Below are positions 8,073 through 17,165 of a DNA stretch of 64,000 nt, one piece after another. Position numbers and translations under genes: made by a program. The notes under the pieces were generated by a model. It saw only the letters and a list, made by a program, of their open reading frames with translations, did no database searches and was not told the DNA's origin. Numbering within the stretch: position 1 is the stretch's first letter; every line of letters starts with the position of its first letter. Origin of the DNA: Loktanella salsilacus (GTDB lineage: Bacteria > Pseudomonadota > Alphaproteobacteria > Rhodobacterales > Rhodobacteraceae); the NCBI RefSeq assembly GCF_900114485.1, contig NZ_FOTF01000013.1:41130-105129 (forward strand). The letters are read 5' to 3'.

Positions 8073-9587
8073 ATGTATAGCGCGAACTGTCTAGCCTCCG
8101 CCCTGCGCGCCGCCTCGCTCGGGCGCGATGATGCGCCTTTTGCCACCGACGCCAGCACGGGGCAGATCACGACCTATAGCGCGCTTTGGACTCAGGTAGA
8201 GGCGATGGCCGGTGCATTGGTCGCCCTTGGCGTCGCACCCGGCGACCGCGTGGCGATGCAGGTCGAAAAATCGATCCCGGGCCTCGCCTGCTATCTGGGC
8301 ACCGTGCTGGCTGGCGCGATCCACCTGCCGCTCAATACCGGTTATCCGGCGGCAGAGGTGTCGTATTTCCTGACCGACGCCGCCCCGCGCGTGTTCATTT
8401 GCGACCCGGCCAAGCTGGACACCATGTCGCCCGTGGCGCTGGACGCTGGCGTAAGCCACGTCTTGACGCTGGACGCAGACGGCGCAGGCACCTTGTCGGA
8501 CGCCGCTGCCACGGCGACCCCGCTAACGCAGGCGGTGGCAAGAGGCGCGGACGATCTAGCTGCATTCCTTTATACCTCTGGCACCACGGGGCGCAGCAAA
8601 GGCGCGATGCTGACCCACGGCAACCTGACATCGAACGCCGACACGCTGCGCGATCTGTGGCAGTTCACCGACACCGACGTGCTGATCCACGCGCTGCCCG
8701 TCTTTCACACTCACGGCCTGTTTGTGGCGATCAACGTCACGCTGATGGCGGGCGGCGCGATCATTTTGCACCGCAGCTTTGACGCCGCCGCCGTTCTGGC
8801 GGATTTTCCCCGCGCCACATCGCTGATGGGCGTGCCGACCTTCTATACCCGCCTGCTGGACCAGCCCGGCCTGACGAAAGACGCCTGCGCCGGGATGCGC
8901 CTGTTCGTGTCCGGATCGGCCCCCATGCTGCTAGACACCCACCTGAAATGGCAGGATCGCACCGGGCATACCGTGCTGGAACGCTACGGCATGACCGAAA
9001 CCTGCATGAACACATCGAACCCCTACGACGGACAGCGCAAGCCCGGCACCGTGGGATTGCCCCTGCCGGGGGTAGAACTGCGTCTGGCCGAGGCGGACGG
9101 CTCCCCCACACCAAAGGGCGCGCCCGGCGGGATCGAAGTGCGCGGGCCGAACCTGTTCAAAGGCTATTGGCAAATGCCTGAAAAAACCGCCGCCGATATG
9201 CGCGCCGATGGCTGGTTCATCACCGGCGATATCGGCCAGATCGACGACGACGGCTATGTCTCGATCGTGGGGCGGTCAAAGGATCTGATCATCTCTGGCG
9301 GCTACAACATTTACCCCAAGGAAATCGAGGCGCTGATCGACGACATTGACGGCGTGGTCGAAAGCGCGGCTTTCGGCGTGCCTGACGCAGATTTCGGCGA
9401 AAGCGTCGCCGTCGCCATTGTGCTGGAACGCGGCGCAACCCTCACGCCGGATGCGATCAAACAGGCCATCGCCCCGCAGCTGGCGCGCTATAAACACCCG
9501 AGGCAAGTCCATATCCTTGACGCATTACCGCGCAACACGATGGGCAAAGTGCAAAAGAACCAGCTGCGCGATACCTTTGCCGCCTAG
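8073..9587 (+). CDS. matB: Malonyl-CoA synthetase (MatB-like)
   Basis: This 504-residue acyl-CoA synthetase of the ANL superfamily should ligate malonate to CoA with ATP. The phosphate-binding loop YTSGTTGRSKGAMLTHGN (about 167-185), ERYGMTET, GWFITGDIG and the C-terminal catalytic-lysine segment NTMGKVQKNQLRD are intact. It begins 12 bp after the decarboxylase gene and closes the malonate operon. Its last 4 bp overlap the convergent glycerate kinase gene, leaving no room for a separate terminator. Malonate specificity comes from family resemblance and context. Confidence 0.92.
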   Translation: MYSANCLASALRAASLGRDDAPFATDASTGQITTYSALWTQVEAMAGALVALGVAPGDRVAMQVEKSIPGLACYLGTVLAGAIHLPLNTGYPAAEVSYFLTDAAPRVFICDPAKLDTMSPVALDAGVSHVLTLDADGAGTLSDAAATATPLTQAVARGADDLAAFLYTSGTTGRSKGAMLTHGNLTSNADTLRDLWQFTDTDVLIHALPVFHTHGLFVAINVTLMAGGAIILHRSFDAAAVLADFPRATSLMGVPTFYTRLLDQPGLTKDACAGMRLFVSGSAPMLLDTHLKWQDRTGHTVLERYGMTETCMNTSNPYDGQRKPGTVGLPLPGVELRLAEADGSPTPKGAPGGIEVRGPNLFKGYWQMPEKTAADMRADGWFITGDIGQIDDDGYVSIVGRSKDLIISGGYNIYPKEIEALIDDIDGVVESAAFGVPDADFGESVAVAIVLERGATLTPDAIKQAIAPQLARYKHPRQVHILDALPRNTMGKVQKNQLRDTFAA

Positions 9588-10831
9588 GGCATGATCAGGA
9601 TCGCGCGGAAATCGTTGACGTTCGTCAGCGTGGGCCCGGTCACGACCTGATCGCCCATACTGGCGAAAAAGCGATGCGCATCGTTGCAGCCTAGCGCGTC
9701 TTGCGGCGAAACGTTCAGGCCCTTGGCCCGCTTAAGGGTCTGGGGTCCGGCATAGGCCCCCGCGACCTCTGCTGCGCCATCGACGCCGTCGGTATCGCAG
9801 GCGATCAGGTGAATACGCGGGTGGCCTTGCAGGCCGATCGCAGCAGCCAGCGCATATTCCGCGTTCGGCCCGCCGATGCCATTGCCCTGCCGGGTGACTG
9901 TGCATTCGCCCCCAGACAGCAACAGCACGGGGCACGTCAGTGGCGCGCCTGCAATTTGCAACGCCAGCGCAGCATGGGACTGCGCCAGATCGCGCGCCTC
10001 GCCTTCAAGCGCATCGCCGAGCATCCGCACCTCAATCCCCGCCGCCTGCGCCTGCGCTGCGGCAGCCAGAAGCGAATGGGACGGGGCGGCGACGATCAAG
10101 GCAGTGGCGTTTGCAAGACGGGCATCATCCTTGGCGATGGGCGGGGGCGCGGCGGCAATCACAGCACGCAGATGGTCCGGCAGCGCCACGCGCCAATGGT
10201 CAATCAACGCCAACGCCTCTTTCGCTGTGGCGCGGCTGGCTACGGTGGGGCCAGAGGCGATCTCGCTCAGGTCGTCGCCGGGCACGTCGGACAGAACCAG
10301 CGATAACAGCCGCGCCGGGGCGCAGGCTGCCGCCAGCTTGCCACCCTTCACCGCAGACACCTGCTTGCGCACCACATTCATGCCAGAGATTGGCATGCCA
10401 GACGCCAGCAGCGCGGCGTTCAGCGCTTGTTTATCCGCCAGCGTCACACCGTCCACCGGCGCGCAAAGCAAGGACGACCCCCCGCCAGAGATCAGGGCGA
10501 TCACTTGATCCTCTGGGCCAAGCGTCGCGCAAAGCGCCAGCAGGCGCTGCGCCGCGTCCACGCCCGCTTGGTCAGGCACGGGATGCGCGGCCTCGGTAAT
10601 CTCGATCCCGGCGCAGGGGCGGGCATAGCCATAGCGCGTAATGACCAAGCCTTCGCAAGGGCCATAGGCGGCCTCGACCGCCTCGGCCATGCGGGCGCTG
10701 GCCTTGCCTGCACCGATCACAACAAGCCGCCCCGCAGGGCGCGGCGGCAGATGCGGCGGCAGGCACAGCATCGGATCAGCGCGGGCGACAGCGGCGTGAA
10801 ACAGGTCCGTCAAAAACGCCTTCGCGTCCAT
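9584..10831 (-). CDS. Glycerate 2-kinase (MOFRL family, GckA/TtuD-like)
   Basis: This 415-residue protein has the N-terminal glycerate kinase domain (VIGAGKASARMAEAVE, LISGGGSSLLCAPVDGVTL) and the C-terminal MOFRL domain (LLSGGECTVTRQGNGIGGPN). Members phosphorylate D-glycerate to 2-phosphoglycerate; older annotations call them hydroxypyruvate reductase. Its start overlaps the stop of the cupin isomerase gene by one base (TAATG), so it is translationally coupled as last gene of the putative mannosylglycerate operon. The predicted role is to recover the glycerate half of the substrate. Confidence 0.9.
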   Translation of the reverse strand: MDAKAFLTDLFHAAVARADPMLCLPPHLPPRPAGRLVVIGAGKASARMAEAVEAAYGPCEGLVITRYGYARPCAGIEITEAAHPVPDQAGVDAAQRLLALCATLGPEDQVIALISGGGSSLLCAPVDGVTLADKQALNAALLASGMPISGMNVVRKQVSAVKGGKLAAACAPARLLSLVLSDVPGDDLSEIASGPTVASRATAKEALALIDHWRVALPDHLRAVIAAAPPPIAKDDARLANATALIVAAPSHSLLAAAAQAQAAGIEVRMLGDALEGEARDLAQSHAALALQIAGAPLTCPVLLLSGGECTVTRQGNGIGGPNAEYALAAAIGLQGHPRIHLIACDTDGVDGAAEVAGAYAGPQTLKRAKGLNVSPQDALGCNDAHRFFASMGDQVVTGPTLTNVNDFRAILIMP

Positions 10832-11517
10832 TAGGCCAACCAGTCCCGATAGTCGCTGACCAACAAATGGGTCGGTGCCTCGTCCTCTTCGATCTGGGCA
10901 AAGCGGCCGATGGGCGCTTGAAAGATGTTGTCCGTTTCGTCGTCGTTGACGGTGCTGACCTCTCCGATCAGGACATCACCGCCCTCGCCCCAGAAGGCGT
11001 GCCAATCGCCGGGGCGCAGCGTGACGCTTTCGCCGGGGGCAAGGCGCAGCTTTTCACCGGGCGCAAAGGGGCGCGCGATGCCGTCGCACATGACGACCCC
11101 GCCGCGATCTTCGGCAAAACCGCCTTGGTCGTCAGAGCCGTAAAGCTTTACCACCAGCGCCCCGCCGCCGCGGTTGATGATATCCTCGGCCTTGATGACA
11201 TGGGTGTGCATCGGCGACAGCTGATCCTGCCGCGAGATCAGCAGCTTTTCCGCGTAGCACATGCCACCACCGCGTTGCAGATCAGACAGCAAACCGTTGC
11301 GCAGGGTGAACAGGAACAGACCCATGTCGTCGAACTTGTCCCGGCCATAGTCGGTGATGTCCCAGCCGCAGCGCGCGTTGATGACATGCGCCGCGCCGGG
11401 TGCGCGGGCCTTGAACTGATCGGGCGACCAAGACGCAAAGGGCGGCAGGACAAAGCCATAGCTGCGGATCATCTCGTCCGCTTCGGCCATGATCTGGTTG
11501 ATGCGCGACCGCTTCAT
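10831..11517 (-). CDS. D-lyxose/D-mannose isomerase-family cupin
   Basis: This 228-residue protein matches the D-lyxose ketol-isomerase family, metal-dependent cupins that interconvert D-lyxose/D-xylulose and D-mannose/D-fructose. Visible are YAEKLLISRQDQLSPMHTHV with the metal histidines, KAEDIINRGGG, and the second cupin half GDWHAFWGEGGDVLIGEVST. It lies one base after the glycoside hydrolase stop. In context it would convert the mannose released by the hydrolase into fructose; this substrate choice is inferred. Confidence 0.82.
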   Translation of the reverse strand: MKRSRINQIMAEADEMIRSYGFVLPPFASWSPDQFKARAPGAAHVINARCGWDITDYGRDKFDDMGLFLFTLRNGLLSDLQRGGGMCYAEKLLISRQDQLSPMHTHVIKAEDIINRGGGALVVKLYGSDDQGGFAEDRGGVVMCDGIARPFAPGEKLRLAPGESVTLRPGDWHAFWGEGGDVLIGEVSTVNDDETDNIFQAPIGRFAQIEEDEAPTHLLVSDYRDWLA

Positions 11518-11518
11518 C

Positions 11519-12802
11519 TTAGCGTCCTGCCTGTGCCAAAAACTCGATCACCATGGCCGCCGTCCACGTGAACCGTCCGCCGCCGCAAGGCGTGCCGTCG
11601 GTGGGGTCATAGTATTCGGCAAAGCCGCTTTTCTCGATCAGCGCTATGCTGTCAGCCACGATGCGGGCCGCGACATCGCCCTGCCCCGCCTGCTGCAAGC
11701 CGTCGGCAATCATATAGTTCACGATCAACCAGACCGGACCGCGCCAATAGCGCAGGCTGTCAAACTCTGCCGCGTCTGGGTCGTGGCTCGGCACAAGGTA
11801 GGTCACCTTCTCGCCCAAGATCGTCAGCCGGGTGCCGATGGCCGCAGCGCGGTGCTGCGGGATGGCGGCAAAGGTCGCCAGCAAACCGCCGATGGACGGG
11901 CTTTGGATCAATGTGCCCAGCGTGCGGTCTAGGCACAGGTACTGACCCTGCGCATCGCTCCACAGTGTTTCCATTGCGGCCAGACCGCGGGCCAGATGCG
12001 CCCGCGCTTGCGCTGCAATACCCGGCTGGTCCAGCGTGTCGGCCAGATCGGCCAGATCGGCGCAGGACCGCAGCAGGATCGCGTTAAACCCCGGATCAAC
12101 GACCTGAAACGGTGATGCGTCGTGCAATTTGGTGTTGTCCCAGTTCAATCCGCGGAACAGCTGCACAAGATAGATGTAGCGTTCGTATTGCGCCTGCGTT
12201 GGGCGGTGATCGGGGTTCGCATGCTGGGTATCGCGGCGCACAAAAGGCAACACGCCCGTGGTCGGCACGCGTTCAAACGCAGCGTCCCAATCGACCGAGT
12301 TATCGCGCCCGGATTCCCACGGATGGATGATCGCCACAAGGCCCGTGCCCTGCGGGTCACGGCTGCGAAAGAACCAATCGTGCCACGCTGCGATCTTGGG
12401 CAGCAAGGCACCCGCGCGCGCCCGCGCCATGTCGCGGTCCTTGGTCATGTCGAAAATGCGGCGCACGGCAAAGCCTGCGACGGGCGGCTGGGTAATGCCT
12501 GACGTTGGCGTCGGGCGGTGCGTTTGCCACACGTCCGGGCCGGGAAAATAGCCGTCGTCGTGCTGGTGGAACACGATATGCGGCACCATGCCGTCGTCCC
12601 ACTGGTGATCAAACAGCGTGTCGATTTCGGTCCAGGCGCGATCCTCATTGATGTGGGCCTGACCGATCGCTGTCAGGCAGGAATCCCAGTTCCATTGAAA
12701 GGGATACAGGCCGTGGGTCGGCACGGTATAGGTGCCGCGATCATTCTCGCGCAGGATCTCGGCGGCGTGGTCAAAGATAGCGTTTGCCATTGGGATACTC
12801 AT
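11519..12802 (-). CDS. MGH1-like glycoside hydrolase, candidate mannosylglycerate hydrolase
   Basis: This 427-residue (alpha/alpha)6-barrel enzyme is of the GH63-related mannosylglycerate/glucosylglycerate hydrolase type. The N-terminal GLYPFQWNWDS, the central WESGRDNSVDWD (general-acid candidate Asp167) and the C-terminal EYYDPTDGTPCGGGRFTW (general-base candidate Glu396) match the pattern I know for this group. There is no signal peptide, so it acts in the cytoplasm on an imported glycoside. It starts 6 bp after the ABC ATPase stop; an ATG four codons in is an alternative start. Mannosylglycerate is favoured over glucosylglycerate because a mannose isomerase-like gene follows. Exact substrate is inference. 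Confidence 0.78.
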   Translation of the reverse strand: MSIPMANAIFDHAAEILRENDRGTYTVPTHGLYPFQWNWDSCLTAIGQAHINEDRAWTEIDTLFDHQWDDGMVPHIVFHQHDDGYFPGPDVWQTHRPTPTSGITQPPVAGFAVRRIFDMTKDRDMARARAGALLPKIAAWHDWFFRSRDPQGTGLVAIIHPWESGRDNSVDWDAAFERVPTTGVLPFVRRDTQHANPDHRPTQAQYERYIYLVQLFRGLNWDNTKLHDASPFQVVDPGFNAILLRSCADLADLADTLDQPGIAAQARAHLARGLAAMETLWSDAQGQYLCLDRTLGTLIQSPSIGGLLATFAAIPQHRAAAIGTRLTILGEKVTYLVPSHDPDAAEFDSLRYWRGPVWLIVNYMIADGLQQAGQGDVAARIVADSIALIEKSGFAEYYDPTDGTPCGGGRFTWTAAMVIEFLAQAGR

Positions 12803-12808
12803 TTCAGA

Positions 12809-13849
12809 TCAGGCGACGGCTTGCGTCGTTTCAGGGTCGAACCAGCGGATACGGTCCGGCTGCGGGGCCAGCGTCAGAATATCGCCGGGGCGCACGGTCA
12901 GATCACTGTCCAGCACGGCGCGAAAGGATGCGCCTTCGACATCGCAGGTCACCAGCAGGTGCGCGCCAAGCGGCTCGACCACGCGGGCGGTGGCTTTCAG
13001 GCCTTGGTCTGCGGGGCTCAGGTCCTCTGGCCGGATCGCGAATTCCAGCGGCTTTTGCGTCGCAGGACCGTTGAAGGTTTGCCCCGCGACGGACCACTGC
13101 CCATTGCCATGCGATGTGGCGGGCAAGAAATTCATCGGCGGATTGCCGATAAAGCTGGCGACAAAACGGGCGGCGGGGTTGCGATACACCTCGATCGGGG
13201 ATGCCGCCTGCACGATGCGGCCTTGGTGCATAACGCTGATCCGGTCGGCAAGGCTCATCGCCTCGACCTGATCATGGGTCACATAGATCGCGGTGGTTTT
13301 GCTTTCGGCCAAGACACCCTTCAGCTCTGCACGCATTTCCAGACGCAGCAGCGCGTCTAGGTTCGACAGCGGCTCGTCCATCAGGATCACATCAGGTTCC
13401 ATCGCAAGCGCGCGCGCCACGGCAACACGCTGCCGCTGACCACCTGAGAGTTCCCCCGAATACCGCTTGAGCAGCTGTTCGATATGCATCAGCTCTGCCG
13501 TGCGTTCGACCCGCTTGGTGACCAACGCATTGTCCATTTTGGCCATGCGCAGACCAAAGGCGATGTTTTCGAACACCGTCAGATGCGGAAACACGGCGTA
13601 ATTTTGAAACACCATCGCGATCCCGCGATCCCGCGGCGCAAGGTGATCGACGCGGCGGTCACCGATCCAGACTTCGCCCTCTGACGGGGTCTCTAGTCCT
13701 GCGATAATTCGCAGCAAGGTGGTTTTGCCGCAACCGGACGCGCCTAGCAGGACCATAAATTCCTGATCCGCAACATCAAGGTTGATGGAATGAAGCGCCT
13801 GGTAAGCCCCAAACCGCTTGGCAACGTTCTTAATTCTGATCTGAGCCAT
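12809..13849 (-). CDS. Sugar ABC transporter ATPase (MalK/UgpC type)
   Basis: This 346-residue CUT1-family ATPase has Walker A LLGASGCGKTTLLR (about 35), signature ELSGGQRQRVAVARAL, Walker B VILMDEPLSNLDA and a C-terminal TOBE regulatory domain (FAIRPEDLSP onward). The frame opens 15 codons earlier, but the ATG at 13849 preceded by AAGGATCACC gives the standard N-terminus MAQIRIKNVAKRFG. It sits 23 bp after the second permease gene and powers the importer of this operon. Confidence 0.93.
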   Translation of the reverse strand: MAQIRIKNVAKRFGAYQALHSINLDVADQEFMVLLGASGCGKTTLLRIIAGLETPSEGEVWIGDRRVDHLAPRDRGIAMVFQNYAVFPHLTVFENIAFGLRMAKMDNALVTKRVERTAELMHIEQLLKRYSGELSGGQRQRVAVARALAMEPDVILMDEPLSNLDALLRLEMRAELKGVLAESKTTAIYVTHDQVEAMSLADRISVMHQGRIVQAASPIEVYRNPAARFVASFIGNPPMNFLPATSHGNGQWSVAGQTFNGPATQKPLEFAIRPEDLSPADQGLKATARVVEPLGAHLLVTCDVEGASFRAVLDSDLTVRPGDILTLAPQPDRIRWFDPETTQAVA

Positions 13850-13872
13850 GAAGGTGATCCTTTCAGGTGGGG

Positions 13873-14712
13873 TTAGCGGTTTGCGATGCCCCACATTGCG
13901 AACAGGTATTTCCGGACCGCAAAGATGAATACGAGGGCGGGGACGACAAGGATGAACCCCCCGGCGAATTTAAGGTGCAGCGGCGAGGTGCCGAGCGATT
14001 GAAGCAAGAAGGCAGGCAAGGTCCGGTTCTGGATCGTCAGCACGGCGGCTGCGAAAACCTCGTTCCACGAAATCACGAAGGCAAAGATTGCGGATGCGGC
14101 GATGCCCGGTGCGATCAGTGGCAGCACGACCTTGGTAAAGGCGGTGAACCGCGTGCAGCCCAGCGTCCATGCCGCCTCTTCCAGCTCTATCGGGATGCCC
14201 GAAAACAGCGAGAAGGTGATCAGCACAGCAAAGGGAATTGCCAGCGTCGTGTGAACCAGCGCCAAGCCCAGCAAGGTGTCGTCCAATCCGGTGCGGATGA
14301 ACAAGACGGCCAAAGGCAGGGCCAAGAGCGGCAGGGGAAAGGCGCGGGTCAGCAGGATCAGGACGCGAAACAGTTCCTTGCCGCGAAAGTCGAACCGCGA
14401 CAGCGCGTAGCCAGCTGGTGCGCCAAAGGCGATGGACAGCACCATGGTCAGGCAGGCGACGATGACCGAGTTTTTCAGCGCGGTCAGCATCCCGGCGAAG
14501 TTCGCGAAAAACGTCAGTGACCCCATGTCGAATTCAGGGATGAACGATTTGGGAAAGGCATTGACGGTTTCCGGCGACGACAGGGTGTTGATCAGCAAAA
14601 AGTAGATCGGCACCAGCACCCAGGCGCACAGGAACACAATGGCGGCGCGGAACAAAAAGCGGCCAGATTTACGGACGTCCGCATGGGCGACGTCAGGGGT
14701 GACAGCGGTCAT
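13873..14712 (-). CDS. Sugar ABC transporter permease (MalG type)
   Basis: This 279-residue CUT1 inner-membrane permease has six predicted spans and an EAA loop (IELEEAAWTLGCTRFTAFTK) that contacts the ATPase. Its ATG overlaps the stop of the partner permease by 4 bp (ATGA). Hydrophobic start AAIVFLCAWVLVPIYFLLIN is typical of MalG-like subunits. Confidence 0.92.
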   Translation of the reverse strand: MTAVTPDVAHADVRKSGRFLFRAAIVFLCAWVLVPIYFLLINTLSSPETVNAFPKSFIPEFDMGSLTFFANFAGMLTALKNSVIVACLTMVLSIAFGAPAGYALSRFDFRGKELFRVLILLTRAFPLPLLALPLAVLFIRTGLDDTLLGLALVHTTLAIPFAVLITFSLFSGIPIELEEAAWTLGCTRFTAFTKVVLPLIAPGIAASAIFAFVISWNEVFAAAVLTIQNRTLPAFLLQSLGTSPLHLKFAGGFILVVPALVFIFAVRKYLFAMWGIANR

Positions 14713-15554
14713 ATCGTTGCTCCTTTCGGGACGCGCAGCAGACGCAGGATGATCAAGGTGAACCCGATGGAAATCGCGAGGATGATCAGGGCGATCGCCG
14801 CGGCCGCACCGCTGTTCAGCAGGTCAAACTGATAGGCATAGGTTTCGGCCATCAGCACGGGGAACAGTGATCCGCCAAGGGCGATGACGACGGCGAAAAC
14901 CTCGAAGGCAAGGATGACGCGCAGAACAAGGGCGGTTTGCAGTGACGGGCGCAGCATCGGCAGCGTGATCTTCAGGAACCGCTTCCATGGGGATGCGCCG
15001 AACACCTCTGCCGCCTCGTAATACTCCTTTGGGATCAGGCCCATACCCGCAACAAGGATCACCAACATGATCGCTGTCGCACGCCAGATTTCGGCCAGCG
15101 CGATGGCGATAAAGATGACCCAAGGATGCTCGTAGGTCAGCAGACTGATCGGTTTGTCGATCAGGCCCATGCCTGACATCATGGAATTCAGGAAACCGGA
15201 CTGCTCAAAGATCGCAAGCCAGATGATACCGGCGGCTAGGTCGGAAATCCCCAGCGGGATTGTCCAGACATACAGAACCAGATCGCGGCCCTTTTCCATC
15301 TTGCTGACCATCGTGGCCATGGCCAGCGACAGGGCAAGCTGGATCGGCACGACGATGGCGGCCAGCAGCAGCGTGTTTTTGAGCGAGATCGGGAATTTCC
15401 AATATCCCACCACCTCGCGGAAGTTCGCCAGCGTGAAACCATCGCCCTGCGTGAACGCAAGCTGCGCGACCAGCACAAAGGGATAGATAAAGAACACGCA
15501 CAAAAACAGCGTGACGGGCAGGATTAGCAAATAAGGAAGGGTGCGGGCGTTCAT
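14709..15554 (-). CDS. Sugar ABC transporter permease (MalF type)
   Basis: This 281-residue CUT1 permease has six predicted spans and the EAA loop IPKEYYEAAEVFGASPWKRF. The chosen ATG at 15554 follows AAGGAG at 8 bases; an upstream in-frame start at 15581 would add nine residues without a better ribosome site. It forms the heterodimeric channel with the next gene. It is separated from the binding-protein gene by about 90 bp that contain a perfect hairpin. Confidence 0.92.
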   Translation of the reverse strand: MNARTLPYLLILPVTLFLCVFFIYPFVLVAQLAFTQGDGFTLANFREVVGYWKFPISLKNTLLLAAIVVPIQLALSLAMATMVSKMEKGRDLVLYVWTIPLGISDLAAGIIWLAIFEQSGFLNSMMSGMGLIDKPISLLTYEHPWVIFIAIALAEIWRATAIMLVILVAGMGLIPKEYYEAAEVFGASPWKRFLKITLPMLRPSLQTALVLRVILAFEVFAVVIALGGSLFPVLMAETYAYQFDLLNSGAAAAIALIILAISIGFTLIILRLLRVPKGATI

Positions 15555-15597
15555 GGGATCGCTCCTTGCCGGATGGGTCATCCGTCATTCCGGGGGT

Positions 15598-15621
15598 GTC
15601 CGGGCCATTGCTGGCCCGGAC
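15598..15621 (-). terminator. Intercistronic hairpin after the ABC binding-protein gene
   Basis: A perfect 10-bp stem (GTCCGGGCCA with TGGCCCGGAC) closes a 4-base loop. No T-run follows on the coding (minus) strand, so it probably stabilises or attenuates the transcript downstream of the binding-protein gene instead of ending the operon. Confidence 0.7.
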
Positions 15622-15646
15622 GGTGGATCGTCAGGGAGGAGGACGA

Positions 15647-16915
15647 TTATTCGACGGGGCACGCGCCTTCGGACGGCGCATCAGGGGCCCAGCAGACAGC
15701 GCCAGTTTCCTGCATGATCGCGTCCAGCACTTTGGCCTGGTCGTCCAGCACAGCGCGGATGTCTTGGCCGCCCAGAATGATCCGCTCGAAGCTGTCGACA
15801 TAGACGCGGTTAAAATCGCCGCCCTTGTCGCCCAGACCTGCGGGCAGCAGACCGGGGTTTGCGTCGGCAGCGCCGCTCATCTTGGCAATCGCGTCGCCAG
15901 CCGCGCGCACGGATGGTGGTAGATCGTCAGGCAAAGCCACGTCGACCACCGGGAAGAAGTTCGTCGCCCGCAGCGTTGCGATTTGGGTTTCCGGCTTCAT
16001 CATATAGGCAACCAGCGCTTCGGCTTCGGCCATGTCAGGTGCGGTCACGGGGATCGCCAGACCTGCGACAACAGGCATGAAACCACGCCCGGTTGGGCCT
16101 GCAGGTGCCGGGAAGGCGACGAAGTCATCAGGGCGCTCGTTAAACGCACCGGCTAGACGCGATGTGTGGTCGAAAGCGATCCAGACGTCCTCGGACAGCA
16201 ATTGTTCCTGCATGAACGAAAAGTTCGTCGAACCGGTGTTCGTGTGGGACCAAAGGGCGCGGAACGCTTCCCATGCGCCGACGGCGGCGTCGGATTTAAA
16301 CGTGCGCACCACGCCGTCGGTGTAGGACGGATAAAGGTAGCCTTGGAAGAAACGGTGCTTTAGACCATCTGGGCCAGCAGGAAAGCCGAACTTCTTGTCG
16401 CCTGTCGCCTCTTCCACAGCGGCCGACCATGCGATCAGTTGATCATAGGTCAGCGCGTCGATGTCAGCGCCTTCGGGCAGAAATTCCAGTGCCTTTTTGT
16501 TAGCGGCCATGATGTAGGACGCCTGCATCCACGGCAGATAATGCTGCTGATCCGTGCCCAGCTTGCCCAGTTCCAGGAACGTCGGGTTCACAGTCACGCC
16601 GCCCAGATCAAGGCCGGACAGATCCGCCAGATTGGCCGCATCCATCGCAGCAAAGCCGCCGTGCAGATCGCCCAGCACACCAATCGTGCCGTCGCCGGCC
16701 TGCAATTCAGCGTTCAGACGCGTTAGGAACGGACCGCTATCGTTGGCCTGATAGTCGGCACCTGCGTCAAAGCCGGACAGGACCTGATCGCGCATCGCCT
16801 GCGTTTCCTCGATCGGTTTGGCCTGCGTGGACCAGAACAGCACTTCGGCCTGCGCGGCACCGGTGGTCAGCGCGACGGCAGCAGTTGCACCCAATAATAC
16901 GTTTTGCAGATTCAT
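15647..16915 (-). CDS. Sugar ABC transporter substrate-binding protein
   Basis: This 422-residue CUT1-type extracellular binding protein is the first gene of the putative mannosylglycerate operon. The ATG at 16915 follows GGGAGAGAG and begins a Sec signal peptide (MNLQNVLLGATAAVALTTG, cleavage after AQA). The open frame continues upstream to 17017, but that stretch is not signal-like. Mature-protein landmarks include WSTQAKPIEETQAMRDQVL and EDVWIAFDHTSRLAGAF. Ligand identity is inferred from the downstream enzymes. Confidence 0.9.
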   Translation of the reverse strand: MNLQNVLLGATAAVALTTGAAQAEVLFWSTQAKPIEETQAMRDQVLSGFDAGADYQANDSGPFLTRLNAELQAGDGTIGVLGDLHGGFAAMDAANLADLSGLDLGGVTVNPTFLELGKLGTDQQHYLPWMQASYIMAANKKALEFLPEGADIDALTYDQLIAWSAAVEEATGDKKFGFPAGPDGLKHRFFQGYLYPSYTDGVVRTFKSDAAVGAWEAFRALWSHTNTGSTNFSFMQEQLLSEDVWIAFDHTSRLAGAFNERPDDFVAFPAPAGPTGRGFMPVVAGLAIPVTAPDMAEAEALVAYMMKPETQIATLRATNFFPVVDVALPDDLPPSVRAAGDAIAKMSGAADANPGLLPAGLGDKGGDFNRVYVDSFERIILGGQDIRAVLDDQAKVLDAIMQETGAVCWAPDAPSEGACPVE

Positions 16916-17056
16916 TTTTCTCTCTCCCTGTTGGTCTTTGGCACCTGCCCAACGGACATGACGCCACCTTTTGATCCCGAAGGGTCTTTGCCGCAGCTGG
17001 TTTCCCGATGGATCCATGGCCCCCTCCTGCCAGAATCACGCCGCTGGAGGCATTAA

Positions 17057-17074
17057 TGGTATAACGATATACCA
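17057..17074. promoter_or_regulatory. Putative LacI-family operator
   Basis: TGGTATA and TATACCA arms flank a centre containing CG, giving an 18-bp near-perfect palindrome (two symmetric positions differ). A central CpG is characteristic of LacI-family operators. It lies between the divergent binding-protein operon and the LacI gene, about 140 bp from the first and 90 bp from the second start. Confidence 0.7.
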
Positions 17075-17165
17075 GTCGTCAAGTATCATTTCACCGAACT
17101 GGACTGTGCAAACTGCCCTCTTTGGCGTATCCCTATGCTTGGAATTGCCAAAATCAGGTTTAACG

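Noticed and set aside
9584..9587. Four-base convergent overlaps (also 31366-31369 and 44491-44494) as annotation errors
   Set aside because: In each case both genes end with intact family C-termini; compact convergent ends recur in this genome and appear real.
11519..12802. Reading the hydrolase as glucoamylase or trehalase
   Set aside because: The pattern WESGRDNS plus C-terminal EYYDP and FTWTA fits the MGH-like group better, and glycerate kinase in the operon has no place in starch or trehalose breakdown.
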